Source: an uncultured Christensenella sp. (GTDB lineage: Bacteria > Bacillota > Clostridia > Christensenellales > Borkfalkiaceae). Taken from it: a stretch of 64,000 nt of DNA. The notes under the pieces were generated by a model, which saw nothing but the letters and a program-made list of their open reading frames with translations, was not told the DNA's origin and did not search any database. Below are positions 49,193 to 57,477 of the stretch, one piece after another (the stretch's first letter is position 1; each line of letters starts with the position of its first letter). A program made the translations under genes and the position numbers. Where the stretch lies: assembly GCA_910585685.1 (NCBI GenBank), contig CAJUEO010000004.1, forward strand, positions 62,001 through 126,000. Reading direction: 5' to 3'.

Positions 49193-49221
49193 TTGAAAAA
49201 GGCAGGTCGCTGTGATATAAT
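49193..49221 (+). promoter_or_regulatory. promoter of the XRE-TM regulator gene
   Basis: TTGAAA (49193-49198), 17-nt spacer, TATAAT (49216-49221). The inverted repeat TTTCAC/GTGAAA (49230-49249) lies just after the start site, and AAAAGGCAGGT occurs twice (within 49196-49207 and 49247-49257). Confidence 0.8.
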
Positions 49222-49261
49222 ATTTACAGTTTCACTTAACTTTGTGAAAAGGCAGGTTTCT

Positions 49262-49606
49262 ATGCGAAAAATAGACGGGCAGGTATTGAGAGATTTACGC
49301 GAAGAAAAGGGTTATTCCTTGCGCGATTGTGCAGAAAAGCTATATATCTCGAAATCTTCGATACAGCGTTGGGAAACTTCGGTTTTACCTGACGACGAAA
49401 AAACGCTTTTACAAATTGCCGAAATTTTCGATATAACCGTCGAAGATTTATACAACCTTTCAACCGCAAAACACAAAAAAGAAAGACGGTATAAAAAACG
49501 CAGAATGAAAGTAGAACAGTACGTTCAGGCACAGTACGGTTTGAAATGGCTGTTAATATGTATGTTTATTCCTCTTATAGTTTTAATTATAGTAAGATTT
49601 ATATAA
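49262..49606 (+). CDS. XRE family regulator with C-terminal membrane helix
   Basis: A 114-aa protein: an HTH_3 domain at residues 4-65 (LREEKGYSLRDCAEKLYIS, SIQRWETSVLPDDE), a strongly basic linker (KHKKERRYKKRRMK) and one membrane helix at about 94-114 (LKWLLICMFIPLIVLIIV). The ATG at 49262 is chosen for its HTH-like N-terminus and the GGCAGG upstream; a longer frame would run through the promoter. Membrane anchoring suggests a one-component regulator that senses envelope events, with the divergent exported protein as a candidate target (inference). Confidence 0.88.
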   Translation: MRKIDGQVLRDLREEKGYSLRDCAEKLYISKSSIQRWETSVLPDDEKTLLQIAEIFDITVEDLYNLSTAKHKKERRYKKRRMKVEQYVQAQYGLKWLLICMFIPLIVLIIVRFI

Positions 49607-49636
49607 AAAAGACGTTCGTTCCCGAACGTCTTTTTT
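49605..49636. terminator. bidirectional terminator
   Basis: A perfect 14-bp stem, AAAAAAGACGTTCG/CGAACGTCTTTTTT, between convergent genes. Confidence 0.92.
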
Positions 49637-50657
49637 ATAGCGGCAAAGTAACAGTAAATTCACAGCCCTCTCCCTTTTTGCTTTTACAGGTTATGCTTCC
49701 GTTTGCAAGCGTGCAAATGCGCTTACAGATTGTAAGCCCCAGCCCGTTGCCGGCAACGCCCTTGGCAGACGGCGTACGGTAGTACTTGTCGAAAATTTTA
49801 CCGCACTCCTCCTCGCTCAATCCCACGCCGAAATCTTTTAAGGTAATTTTGGCAAAGCCGTTATTTTCCTTTAACCCTATCTCTATCTTTCCGCCCTCCG
49901 CGCTGAACTTTATTGCATTGGATAAAAGATTAGTCCACACTCCGCGCAGTAAATCCCTGTCCCCTGAAATAGTTACGGGGGAAAGATTGAGCTCGATTTC
50001 GATATTTTTCTTTGCCCAATCGCGTTCGGATAAAATTACGCAGTCGCGTATCTGCTCGTCCAGCCTGAAACTTACGCTTTCTCCCATAAACTCCATTTGC
50101 TCTAACTTCGAAAGCGTCAACACGCCGTCGGCAAGCTTTCTGAGCCGCTCCGCCTCTTCGGCTATTATTTTTAAATATTTTTTACTCTCTTCTTCGCTGA
50201 GTCCGCCCTCCGACAGCAGCGTCGCAAAGCCCTCTATCGAGCAGAGCGGAGTTTTAAACTCGTGCGAAAGTGAATGTACAAACTCCTCCCTCGAAGATTT
50301 TGCCGCGCCGAGTTCCTTTGTCATTTTATTAAAGTTGCCGTAAACCGTGCCGAAGTTGCCTGCGCCCCTGTCGGGAAGCCTTACGCTGTAATCACCGCCG
50401 GCAACGCTGTTCAAGCTTTCGACAAGCAAATTTGCGCGCCTGTTGAAATTTATCATAAGTACTATAAACAGCACTACGACGCCCAGCGCAATTACGGGAA
50501 TGACTATAAGCGTATATGAATAAGCCGCAAGCTCGGTGTCCGCCAACGCGTTGTTTAAAACGGCAATTATAATTTCGCTGACAGTCAAAAGTATTATAAA
50601 AAGCAGTACGGAAAACCCGACGATTTTTGCCGCCGTAGATAATTTTTTGCGTTTCAT
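49635..50657 (-). CDS. sensor histidine kinase
   Basis: A 340-aa membrane kinase. Two membrane helices lie at about 10-35 and 48-70 with a very short external loop of about a dozen residues, then a HAMP-like region, HisKA with the phospho-acceptor H132 (SLSHEFKTPL), and HATPase_c with NLLSNAIKF, DFGVGL and GNGLGL. The short loop suggests sensing inside the membrane or of the envelope itself. It overlaps the response regulator gene by four nt. The signal is unknown. Confidence 0.94.
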   Translation of the reverse strand: MKRKKLSTAAKIVGFSVLLFIILLTVSEIIIAVLNNALADTELAAYSYTLIVIPVIALGVVVLFIVLMINFNRRANLLVESLNSVAGGDYSVRLPDRGAGNFGTVYGNFNKMTKELGAAKSSREEFVHSLSHEFKTPLCSIEGFATLLSEGGLSEEESKKYLKIIAEEAERLRKLADGVLTLSKLEQMEFMGESVSFRLDEQIRDCVILSERDWAKKNIEIELNLSPVTISGDRDLLRGVWTNLLSNAIKFSAEGGKIEIGLKENNGFAKITLKDFGVGLSEEECGKIFDKYYRTPSAKGVAGNGLGLTICKRICTLANGSITCKSKKGEGCEFTVTLPL

Positions 50658-51325
50658 TTATTTATTACCGCCTTATAGCCCATACCGCGTATGGTTATTA
50701 TTTCAAATTCCTTTACGCCCTCGAACTTGTTTCTGAGCCTGTTTATGTGAGTGCGCACCGTCGTTTCTCCGCTTTCCGACTCGAAGCCCCAAACCTTGTC
50801 GAGTATCTGCTCGTAAGTAAAAATTTTTTCGGGATAGGATAAAAGAAGATACAAAAGCTGAAATTCCTTTGTCGGCAGCTCTTCGGCTCTATCGTCAAAA
50901 GTTACCGTAAAGCTGTTTTTATCGACGGTTACGCCGCCTATTATTATTTTGCCCTCGTTGGCTATTTTATATCTGCGGAGTATCGCGTCGATGCGCCAAA
51001 TAAGTTCTTCGAAATTGACTGGCTTTGTTATATAGTCGTCGCAACCGACCATAAAGCCCTGCCCCTTGTCTGTCAAGGTATCCTTTGCGGTCAGCATAAT
51101 TACGGGGGTGGTATCCCCTCGCGCCCTTAAAGTTTCCACCAGCTCGTAACCGTCCATTTCGGGCATCATTATATCGGTAACTATAAGATCGACGCCGCCC
51201 TGCTCGATAAGCTCAAGCGCCTGCGCGCCGTTTGCCGCCGCGATGACCGTATATCTGCTTTTTAAGCGGATTTCGAGAAGCAGCCTTATATTTGCCTCGT
51301 CCTCCACAATTAAAATTTTTGCCAT
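50654..51325 (-). CDS. OmpR/PhoB-type response regulator
   Basis: A 223-aa two-domain regulator: a receiver at about 1-118 (D9 and E8 acidic pair, phospho-acceptor D51 in VTDIMMPEMDGYE, K in TKPVNF) and a winged-helix DNA-binding domain at 125-223 (LPTKEFQLLYLLLSYP, TVRTHINRLRNKFE). It is first in an operon with the histidine kinase. A perfect palindrome, GATAAAATTTTATC, lies 15 nt upstream at 51341-51354 and may be an autoregulatory site (inference). Confidence 0.95.
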   Translation of the reverse strand: MAKILIVEDEANIRLLLEIRLKSRYTVIAAANGAQALELIEQGGVDLIVTDIMMPEMDGYELVETLRARGDTTPVIMLTAKDTLTDKGQGFMVGCDDYITKPVNFEELIWRIDAILRRYKIANEGKIIIGGVTVDKNSFTVTFDDRAEELPTKEFQLLYLLLSYPEKIFTYEQILDKVWGFESESGETTVRTHINRLRNKFEGVKEFEIITIRGMGYKAVINK

Positions 51326-51340
51326 ATTTCTACCTTTTTC

Positions 51341-51354
51341 GATAAAATTTTATC
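51341..51354. promoter_or_regulatory. 14-bp palindrome before the response regulator gene
   Basis: GATAAAATTTTATC is a perfect inverted repeat between the divergent regulator and glycosyltransferase genes. Confidence 0.45.
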
Positions 51355-51388
51355 AATAAATCCTTGCAAAATTTATATTCAATTTATA

Positions 51389-51417
51389 TTGACGGCGTAA
51401 AATCTATACTGTAAAAC
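51389..51417 (+). promoter_or_regulatory. promoter of the glycosyltransferase gene
   Basis: TTGACG (51389-51394), 17-nt spacer, TAAAAC (51412-51417); AGG lies before the ATG at 51438. Confidence 0.65.
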
Positions 51418-51437
51418 AAAAATTTCAGGTTAATATA

Positions 51438-52598
51438 ATGAAAATTGTAATTGTTATAGATTTAATAGACTTACGCACAAACGGGTCGGTTATGACTGCG
51501 CTGCGCTTTGCCGACGGACTCAAAGACCGCGGTCACGAAGTAAAAATCGTTGCTATCGGCTCTGAGGACTGCCCGTTGGAAGAGAGATATTTGCCCGTAG
51601 TTACGCCCGTTTCCGCAAAAAATCAAATTAAGTTCGGAAAATTCGATAAAGAAAAAATTAAAAAGACTTTCGAGGGCGCGGATATTGTACACTGCATTTT
51701 CCCGTTTATGCTCGAAAAGAAGTGTAAATTTCTTGCCGACGAAATGGGTATTCCCGTTACTACCGCGTTCCACGTTCAGCCCGAAAATTTTTCGTACAAT
51801 ATGGGGCTTGGACAGAGCGCGTTTATCAGCAACATCATATACTCGTTTTTCCGCAGCAAGTACTATAAGCATTTTACGCGCATACACTGCCCCTCGGCTT
51901 GCATAGCGCGTCAGCTTGAAAAACACAACTATAAGGGAGAAATTTACGTTATTTCAAACGGCTACGACAAAGATTTTGTTCCGCCCGTCGTAAAGCGCCA
52001 AAACGATAAATTCGAAATAGTTATGGTGGGCAGGCTTGCGCCCGAAAAAAATCAAAAGGTGTTGATTTCCGCAATAGGTATGTGCCGCTACCGTGACAAA
52101 ATACGCCTTACCCTGCTCGGCAACGGTCCCAAAAAGAAAAAACTGCAAAAACAAGCCGAAAAACTTAACGTCGATTTGGCATTCGATTTTATGAACAAGC
52201 AACAGCTTATAGAAAAGTTACAGCAAAGCGACCTGTACGTTCATTCCTCGAAGTGCGAAACCGAGGCAATTGCCTGCCTCGAAGCCATTGCCTGCGGTCT
52301 TGTGCCCGTGGTGGCGGACAGTCCGCTTTCGGCAACGCCGCAATTTACGCTCGATAAAAGGTCGCTGTTTAAAAACGACAACGCCGTTTCGCTTGCGCAG
52401 CAAATCGAGTATTGGTACGAACACCCCGAAGAGCGCGAAAAAATGGGTAAGCTTTACGCACAGTCGGCTAAAAAATACAGCCTTGACAACTCGGTTTTGC
52501 TTGCCGAAAGAATGTTTGCCGACCAGATTGCCGACAGCAAGAGCGCGCCTTCATATACCGAAGTCCCCAAAAAAGCCAAGGCAACAAACAAAATTTAA
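51438..52598 (+). CDS. GT4-family glycosyltransferase
   Basis: A 386-aa GT-B fold enzyme of family 4. The N-terminal acceptor domain begins MKIVIVIDLIDLRTNGSV; the C-terminal donor domain shows VGRLAPEKNQKVLI, LLGNGPKKKKL and the retaining ExxxxxxxE motif in CETEAIACLEAIACG. The sequence resembles diacylglycerol glucosyltransferases and other lipid or wall glycosyltransferases; the actual acceptor is unknown. It converges with the nad operon after only three nt, with no terminator seen between them. Confidence 0.92.
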   Translation: MKIVIVIDLIDLRTNGSVMTALRFADGLKDRGHEVKIVAIGSEDCPLEERYLPVVTPVSAKNQIKFGKFDKEKIKKTFEGADIVHCIFPFMLEKKCKFLADEMGIPVTTAFHVQPENFSYNMGLGQSAFISNIIYSFFRSKYYKHFTRIHCPSACIARQLEKHNYKGEIYVISNGYDKDFVPPVVKRQNDKFEIVMVGRLAPEKNQKVLISAIGMCRYRDKIRLTLLGNGPKKKKLQKQAEKLNVDLAFDFMNKQQLIEKLQQSDLYVHSSKCETEAIACLEAIACGLVPVVADSPLSATPQFTLDKRSLFKNDNAVSLAQQIEYWYEHPEEREKMGKLYAQSAKKYSLDNSVLLAERMFADQIADSKSAPSYTEVPKKAKATNKI

Positions 52599-52601
52599 AG
52601 T

Positions 52602-53111
52602 TTATATCTCTATCAGGAAGCCCTTTTGACGAAGGGCTTCTTCTATTTTGTCGAGTGTTTGCTCGCTGTCGGCAGAAACGTTGTGGTAGTGATAGCCGTC
52701 GGTAACGCTCATAAGCGGCTTGGACGCACCCGACACAAGCGAGCGGTAGAGTTCTTCTACGTGCATACGGCTGTGCAAATCGAGCCTTGCTGAAATTCTG
52801 CCGTACACCCTGTGGTTTACAAATATGTCCTCTATCCTTCCGCCGAGACCGATTACAAGAGCGCCCTCGTCCACAAGCTGCTCGAAGCTGTGCCGACATT
52901 TGAACACGCGCGTTGCCTGAACCTTGACGTTTAATACATAGCCGCGGTTTGTAGAGGTAATGTCGAAACCGTTTGCGCGCAAAATTGCAATATCCTGCAC
53001 TATTACCTGGCGCGAGATATTAAATTTGTCCTTAAAGACGTTTGCCGGAATGGGAGAGTCCGCATTGACAAGCAAACTCAATATTTCGTTGCGCCTGTTT
53101 TCAGCTTTCAT
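52602..53111 (-). CDS. niaR: NAD biosynthesis repressor NiaR
   Basis: A 169-aa niacin-responsive repressor. From the ATG at 53111 it has an N-terminal HTH_11 domain (RRNEILSLLVNADSPIPANV, NISRQVIVQDIAILRANG) and a C-terminal 3H domain with three conserved His: CRHSFEQLVDEG, YHYHNVSA and HSRMHVEELY. It begins one nt after the nadC stop. It should repress its own nadB-nadC-niaR operon when nicotinic acid or its derivatives are plentiful. Confidence 0.93.
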   Translation of the reverse strand: MKAENRRNEILSLLVNADSPIPANVFKDKFNISRQVIVQDIAILRANGFDITSTNRGYVLNVKVQATRVFKCRHSFEQLVDEGALVIGLGGRIEDIFVNHRVYGRISARLDLHSRMHVEELYRSLVSGASKPLMSVTDGYHYHNVSADSEQTLDKIEEALRQKGFLIEI

Positions 53112-53112
53112 A

Positions 53113-53967
53113 TTACACCAAAGGTTTAAGATTTTTAAGCGATAAATCGAGTATGGGCGCGGAGTGAGTGAGCGCGCCGCTCGAAACAAAATCGACGCCC
53201 GTCGATAAAATATTTTTAATGTTTTCGCGAGTGACGTTGCCGCTACACTCGGTGAGAGCGCGCCCGTCAATCATTTCGACGGCTTTTTTCATATCTTCTA
53301 CGGACATATTGTCAAGCATTATAATGTCCGCGCCGGCAGCCAACGCCTCGCGGCACTGTTCGAGCGTTTCAACCTCGACCTCTATTTTTCTTACAAACGA
53401 CGCATAGCTTTTAGCCGCGTTTACGGCTTGGGTTATTCCACCTGCCGCGCCTATGTGGTTGTCCTTTAAAAGTATGCCGTCCGATAGGTTGTATCTGTGG
53501 TTGTTGCCGCCGCCCGTCTTTACCGCGTATTTTTCAAAGATACGCATATTGGGCGTAGTCTTGCGCGTGTCCAAAAGCTTTGTCTTGCCGCCCTGCAAAA
53601 GCCTGACCGTTTCCGCGGTGTAAGTAGCTATGCCGCTCATTCTCTGCAGGTAGTTCAAAGCCGTCCTTTCCCCCTGCAAAATTACGCGTATATCCCCCGT
53701 TACCCTGCCAATATGTTGGAGTTTCGACACTTTGTCCCCGTCTTTTACGCTGAACTCGACGCAGGTATTTTCATCCAGAATTTTAAAAACTCTTTCAAAC
53801 ACTTCAAGTCCGCAAATTACGCCGTCCTGTTTGCAGATAAGCTCTGCCGTGCCCTGTTTGCATTCGGGCATTACCGCGTTTGTGCTTATGTCCTCGTTGG
53901 AGATATCCTCCCTCAAAGCCATTTTAATAAGTTCGTCCGCATTGATTTTAAAAGCCACGCTATCCAT
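53113..53967 (-). CDS. nadC: nicotinate-nucleotide diphosphorylase (quinolinate phosphoribosyltransferase)
   Basis: Makes nicotinate mononucleotide from quinolinate and PRPP. The 284-aa protein has the family motifs ERTALNYLQRMSGIAT, LDTRKTTPNMR, GGGNNHRYNLSDGILLKDNH and IMLDNMSVEDM, with active-site Arg, His and Lys in place. Its ATG overlaps the nadB stop by eight nt. Confidence 0.97.
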   Translation of the reverse strand: MDSVAFKINADELIKMALREDISNEDISTNAVMPECKQGTAELICKQDGVICGLEVFERVFKILDENTCVEFSVKDGDKVSKLQHIGRVTGDIRVILQGERTALNYLQRMSGIATYTAETVRLLQGGKTKLLDTRKTTPNMRIFEKYAVKTGGGNNHRYNLSDGILLKDNHIGAAGGITQAVNAAKSYASFVRKIEVEVETLEQCREALAAGADIIMLDNMSVEDMKKAVEMIDGRALTECSGNVTRENIKNILSTGVDFVSSGALTHSAPILDLSLKNLKPLV

Positions 53968-55279
53968 TGATTTTCTCCTTATCTATTGAACTGAGTATAA
54001 GTTTTTTATAATCTTCCAGCAAACTTTTATAGTCGCTGTATTTACACTTTTCGTCGCTATTTAAGGCATATGTGCGCCCCAACCGCAAATTATCGCTCAA
54101 TTTTTTATCAATATCCACAGCCGCGCGCTTTGCAAACAGCAAACTTTCCAAAAGCGAGTTCGAAGCAAGCCTGTTTGCGCCGTGAACGCCGTTACAGCAG
54201 GTTTCCCCCACGGCGTACAGTCGCGGCATAGTTGTTTGCCCGTCTAAGCCGCTGCGTATTCCGCCCATAAAATAGTGCTGAGCCGGCACGACGGGGATAC
54301 ACTCGTTAAATACGTCGTACCCCTCTTCGGCGCACTTTTCGACAATTCCGGGGAAATGACTTTTGATTTCCCGGCTGTCGATAGGGCGCATATCCAGCCA
54401 GACGTGAGGCTTGTTGTCCTTTTGCATCTGCTTCAAAATATTTCGCGTGACAACGTCGCGCGGTTGAAGTTCGTCGCAGAACCTTTGAAAATTACCGTCC
54501 AAAAGCTTTGCGCCCTCTCCCCTTACCGACTCGGAAATCAGAAAACTTCTGACCCCCGTCTTGCCCGTGTACAGCGTTGTGGGGTGAATTTGAATATAGT
54601 TTATGTGGTCGACCGCAACGCCGTGCTTTAAGGCAACGGCAACGCCGTCCCCCGTCAGTATGCGGAAGTTGGTGGAATGCTCGAACACGCCGCCTATTCC
54701 GCCCGTTGCAAGCACGCAATAATCACTGTAAATTTCGTACAGGGTGCCGTTTTCGTTGCCGCGCGCAACAATGCCGATACATTGCCCGTCGCTCTCGATT
54801 ATGTCCAAAAAAGTGGTTTGCGGCATAATTGTAACGTTTTCAAGCTTGCAGACTACTGTCATAAGCTTTGAAGTAATTTCCTTGCCCGTGCAATCGGCGT
54901 GAAAAATTATGCGGTTTTTGGAGTGACCGCCCTCTCTGGTGGTCGAAAGGCTGCCGTCACTCTCCCTTGCGAACTCGACTCCGTAGGAAATGAGCTCGTC
55001 GGTGACTGCGATTGAAGAATTAATCATACACTCGACCGACTGCACGTTGTTTTCCCTATGTCCTGCGCGCATAGTATCTTCAAAGTAGCTTTCAAAGTCG
55101 GCATTGCCCTGCAAACGGCAAATTCCGCCCTGCGCGAGATAGCTGTCGCTCTTTTCGGGCTCGGCTTTGCAGATTAAAAGAACCTTTTTATCAGAACCGA
55201 GATGAAGCGCGCAGTTGAGCCCGGCAACGCCGCAGCCGACTATTACAACGTCAAATTTTAATTTTTTCCATTCACTCAT
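53960..55279 (-). CDS. nadB: L-aspartate oxidase
   Basis: FAD enzyme that oxidises aspartate to iminoaspartate for quinolinate synthesis. From the ATG at 55279 it is 439 aa: FAD-binding VVIVGCGVAGLNCAL, then DSYLAQGGICRLQG, REGGHSKNRIIFHAD, and ANRLASNSLLESL. It is shorter than the usual 510-540 aa, lacking most of the C-terminal helical domain. No Shine-Dalgarno is visible. nadA, the partner quinolinate synthase, is not in this cluster. Confidence 0.95.
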   Translation of the reverse strand: MSEWKKLKFDVVIVGCGVAGLNCALHLGSDKKVLLICKAEPEKSDSYLAQGGICRLQGNADFESYFEDTMRAGHRENNVQSVECMINSSIAVTDELISYGVEFARESDGSLSTTREGGHSKNRIIFHADCTGKEITSKLMTVVCKLENVTIMPQTTFLDIIESDGQCIGIVARGNENGTLYEIYSDYCVLATGGIGGVFEHSTNFRILTGDGVAVALKHGVAVDHINYIQIHPTTLYTGKTGVRSFLISESVRGEGAKLLDGNFQRFCDELQPRDVVTRNILKQMQKDNKPHVWLDMRPIDSREIKSHFPGIVEKCAEEGYDVFNECIPVVPAQHYFMGGIRSGLDGQTTMPRLYAVGETCCNGVHGANRLASNSLLESLLFAKRAAVDIDKKLSDNLRLGRTYALNSDEKCKYSDYKSLLEDYKKLILSSIDKEKING

Positions 55280-55311
55280 ATAAAAATACAACCCGTTGAT
55301 TGTTTGAAAAA

Positions 55312-55340
55312 AGTTTACACTAAAACTTGACACCTGTCAA
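55312..55340 (-). promoter_or_regulatory. promoter of nadB-nadC-niaR
   Basis: TTGACA (55335-55340), 17-nt spacer, TAAACT (55312-55317). Confidence 0.82.
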
Positions 55341-55353
55341 GTCATATGTAAAC
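55313..55353. promoter_or_regulatory. nested palindrome over the nad promoter, probable NiaR operator
   Basis: The core ACTTGACACCTGTCAAGT (55325-55342) is an 8-2-8 perfect palindrome that covers the -35 box. It is flanked by GTTTACA (55313-55319) and TGTAAAC (55347-55353), which also pair. Position and the presence of niaR in the operon make it the likely NiaR site. Confidence 0.7.
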
Positions 55354-55456
55354 GTTTATCGGTAAAATTTAAGTCGGGGCGGCTAACTCGAAGTTAAATG
55401 CCCTAACTCTTTAAAAATCGACAAATTATTATGTTCACGGGTAGGATATGCGGCGC

Positions 55457-55491
55457 GTTTGAAAAATATTATAGGGTGTAGTTTTTCAAAC
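55457..55491. repeat. inverted repeat directly before the PRC-barrel gene Shine-Dalgarno
   Basis: GTTTGAAAAA (55457-55466) and TTTTTCAAAC (55482-55491) are a perfect 10-bp inverted repeat three nt before AAGGAG. It could be an operator or an mRNA hairpin; it has no terminal T-run. Confidence 0.55.
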
Positions 55492-55505
55492 ACAAGGAGC
55501 ATTAT

Positions 55506-56015
55506 ATGAACATTTCTCAGATTTTCGGTAAAAAGGTCGTAGGCACAAGCGGCAGAACGGGCTATGTGATAAGCGTAAACGCGAGCGGCGACAGGGTGGA
55601 AAGTTTTATTTGCGCAGACGAGGCGGAAGAGGAATTTATTATCGACTGCACCAACATAAAAAGTTACGGCAACGAAATAGTGTTCGAGGACAGGCAGCGC
55701 GCGCTCAACGCCGCAAAGCCCGTAAAATTAGGCAGAGCCGCATTTGACAGACGCGGCAAATTTTTGGGGTTTGTCGAGGACGTAATTTTAAAGGGCAACA
55801 AAATTACAAGCGTAAAGATAGGGGATAAAAAATATTCCGCCGCAAATATAATTTTCGGGGACGCCGCAATTGTCGAAGAAGTAAAAAAGCTTAAAAGCGA
55901 CGTCATAAAAGACGGCAAAGTTTTAATTAAAAAGGGCACGCCCGTAACGCGTGAAATTTTGCAAAAAGCATACGAAAACGGGGCATATATCGAGGTCAAT
56001 TTAAAATCAATATAA
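55506..56015 (+). CDS. PRC-barrel domain protein
   Basis: A 169-aa protein with two PRC-barrel-like segments, about 4-65 (IFGKKVVGTSGRTGYVISV) and 75-118 (GRAAFDRRGKFLGFVEDVIL), and a C-terminal stretch (GKVLIKKGTPVTREILQKAYENG) like those in other Bacillota PRC proteins. These beta barrels mediate protein or RNA contacts; the function is not known. AAGGAG precedes the ATG. It is divergent from nadB, and pnuC follows from its own promoter. Confidence 0.85.
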   Translation: MNISQIFGKKVVGTSGRTGYVISVNASGDRVESFICADEAEEEFIIDCTNIKSYGNEIVFEDRQRALNAAKPVKLGRAAFDRRGKFLGFVEDVILKGNKITSVKIGDKKYSAANIIFGDAAIVEEVKKLKSDVIKDGKVLIKKGTPVTREILQKAYENGAYIEVNLKSI

Positions 56016-56035
56016 AATTACGCCCTCAAACATAC

Positions 56036-56064
56036 TTGACAATACAGGCGCGCATCCGTATAAT
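56036..56064 (+). promoter_or_regulatory. promoter of pnuC
   Basis: TTGACA (56036-56041), 17-nt spacer, TATAAT (56059-56064). The ATG is 13 nt further, giving an expected leader of about seven nt. The -35 region ACTTGACA matches one half of the nad operator core. Confidence 0.8.
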
Positions 56065-56077
56065 AGACGGGATACTT

Positions 56078-56779
56078 ATGAAGCTTAGAAATCCTTTTAA
56101 AAATTTTACAAAATTCGAGTGGGCGCTTTGGCTGCTTTCGCTGGTCGGCATTTTAACGGCGTTTTTTGCCGCGCAGAACACCGACTACGCCACGCTTGCC
56201 GTATCGCTTATAGGTGTGACGGCGCTCATATTCGCGGCGCGCGGCGACCCGTTCGGCATGATACTTATGATAGCGTTCAGCGCCATATATGCCTTTGTTT
56301 CGTACGTTTTCGGCTATTATGGGGAGATGATAATTTATATTGCGATGCAGCTGCCGAGCGCGGTTTTATCGCTTATAAGCTGGCTCAGACACCCCAACGA
56401 CAAAGACGGGGCGGAAGTTAAAATAGGCACGCTTAAACGCGTGCACATAATTGTGCTTATACCGCTTGCAATAGGTATAACCGTAGCGTTCTATTTTATT
56501 TTACGCGCGTTCAACACAGCCAACCTTATACCCAGCACGGTTTCCGTTTTTACAAGCTTCGTCGCGCTGTATCTTATGGTGCTGCGCATACCCTGCTATG
56601 CGGTGGCGTTTATATTCAACGATATAGTTTTGATAGTGCTTTGGTCGCTTGCATGCCTGCAGTCGCTGAACTACATTGCGCTTGTCGTGTGCTTTTCTAT
56701 TTTTCTTATAAACGATACATACACGTTTATCTGCTGGACTTTGAGAAAGAAAAAACAGCAACTTGCAACTAATGAATAA
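56078..56779 (+). CDS. pnuC: PnuC-family nicotinamide riboside (or related) transporter
   Basis: A 233-aa membrane protein with about seven hydrophobic segments and the PnuC motifs: YGEMIIYIAMQLPSAVLSLI followed by SWLRHP, and FNDIVLIVLW towards the C-terminus. Family members move nicotinamide riboside, thiamine or other nucleoside-like vitamins by facilitated diffusion. Position next to nadBC-niaR supports an NAD precursor as substrate (inference). The ATG at 56078 is chosen from the promoter position and the family-typical start. Confidence 0.92.
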   Translation: MKLRNPFKNFTKFEWALWLLSLVGILTAFFAAQNTDYATLAVSLIGVTALIFAARGDPFGMILMIAFSAIYAFVSYVFGYYGEMIIYIAMQLPSAVLSLISWLRHPNDKDGAEVKIGTLKRVHIIVLIPLAIGITVAFYFILRAFNTANLIPSTVSVFTSFVALYLMVLRIPCYAVAFIFNDIVLIVLWSLACLQSLNYIALVVCFSIFLINDTYTFICWTLRKKKQQLATNE

Positions 56780-56795
56780 AATAATTGTATTAAAC

Positions 56796-56826
56796 AAAAA
56801 ATTCGGCAAAATATGCCGAATTTTTT
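56796..56826 (+). terminator. terminator after pnuC
   Basis: Stem AAAAAATTCGGCA/TGCCGAATTTTTT with a 5-nt loop, 17 nt after the pnuC stop. Confidence 0.9.
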
Positions 56827-56852
56827 GTTTGCGCAGGGATATAATTAAGCTT

Positions 56853-57476
56853 ATGTTTCCTCAATTAATAAACGATTTATTTGCAAGTTTAACATCTCTG
56901 CCCTTTGACACGCTGATATGGTTTGTACTCGGAACGTACGGCGCGATTTTTATTGTTGTTTTTGCGCTGTGCCTTTTGAGCGCAAGGTTCAAGGCGCTGT
57001 CAAAACGCCCCTTCCTCTGCTTTACAAACGCATACGCGGCGCTTGTGCTTGCAGCCTTTTTGATTTGCTGCGAGCTGGGTCAGTCGATACTTGCCGCTGC
57101 AATGTTTTGGACGGTCGGGTATATGCTTTACGGAATTTTATGCTTTTTATCGGTAAAGAAACAGCCGACGCCACAGGTCTATACCCAACAGGTAAGCACG
57201 ATGCCGACTGCCGTTCCCCCTCAAAGAAGCGCAAAAGCCGATTACGCGCCCGCACAACAGCCTGCTAAAAACAGCGTAAGGCTCGAACACGCAATGACCG
57301 TCACCGATAAATTGCTGACTAAAAATTTATCCAAGCCCGACAGGCAGGACCTTGAAAAGCTTAAAAACACGCTTGCCGTACTGCAAATTAAAGGCTCGCT
57401 TACGCCAATCGAAGCCGAAATTTTAAACGACAACTTCAACGCGCTTTTAAAGCTTATGGCTAAGTATAACGTTTAA
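56853..57476 (+). CDS. three-helix membrane protein with cytoplasmic tail, unknown function
   Basis: A 207-aa protein from the ATG at 56853. It has three hydrophobic segments at about 19-46, 58-80 and 82-100, then a Pro/Gln/Thr-rich linker (PTPQVYTQQVSTMPTAVPP) and a helical tail (KNLSKPDRQDLEKLKNTLAVL, then EAEILNDNFNALLKLM). No family is recognised. A TATAAT (56840-56845) ends seven nt before the ATG and there is no Shine-Dalgarno, so a leaderless mRNA is possible, although the -35 is poor. Confidence 0.78.
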   Translation: MFPQLINDLFASLTSLPFDTLIWFVLGTYGAIFIVVFALCLLSARFKALSKRPFLCFTNAYAALVLAAFLICCELGQSILAAAMFWTVGYMLYGILCFLSVKKQPTPQVYTQQVSTMPTAVPPQRSAKADYAPAQQPAKNSVRLEHAMTVTDKLLTKNLSKPDRQDLEKLKNTLAVLQIKGSLTPIEAEILNDNFNALLKLMAKYNV

Positions 57477-57477
57477 A

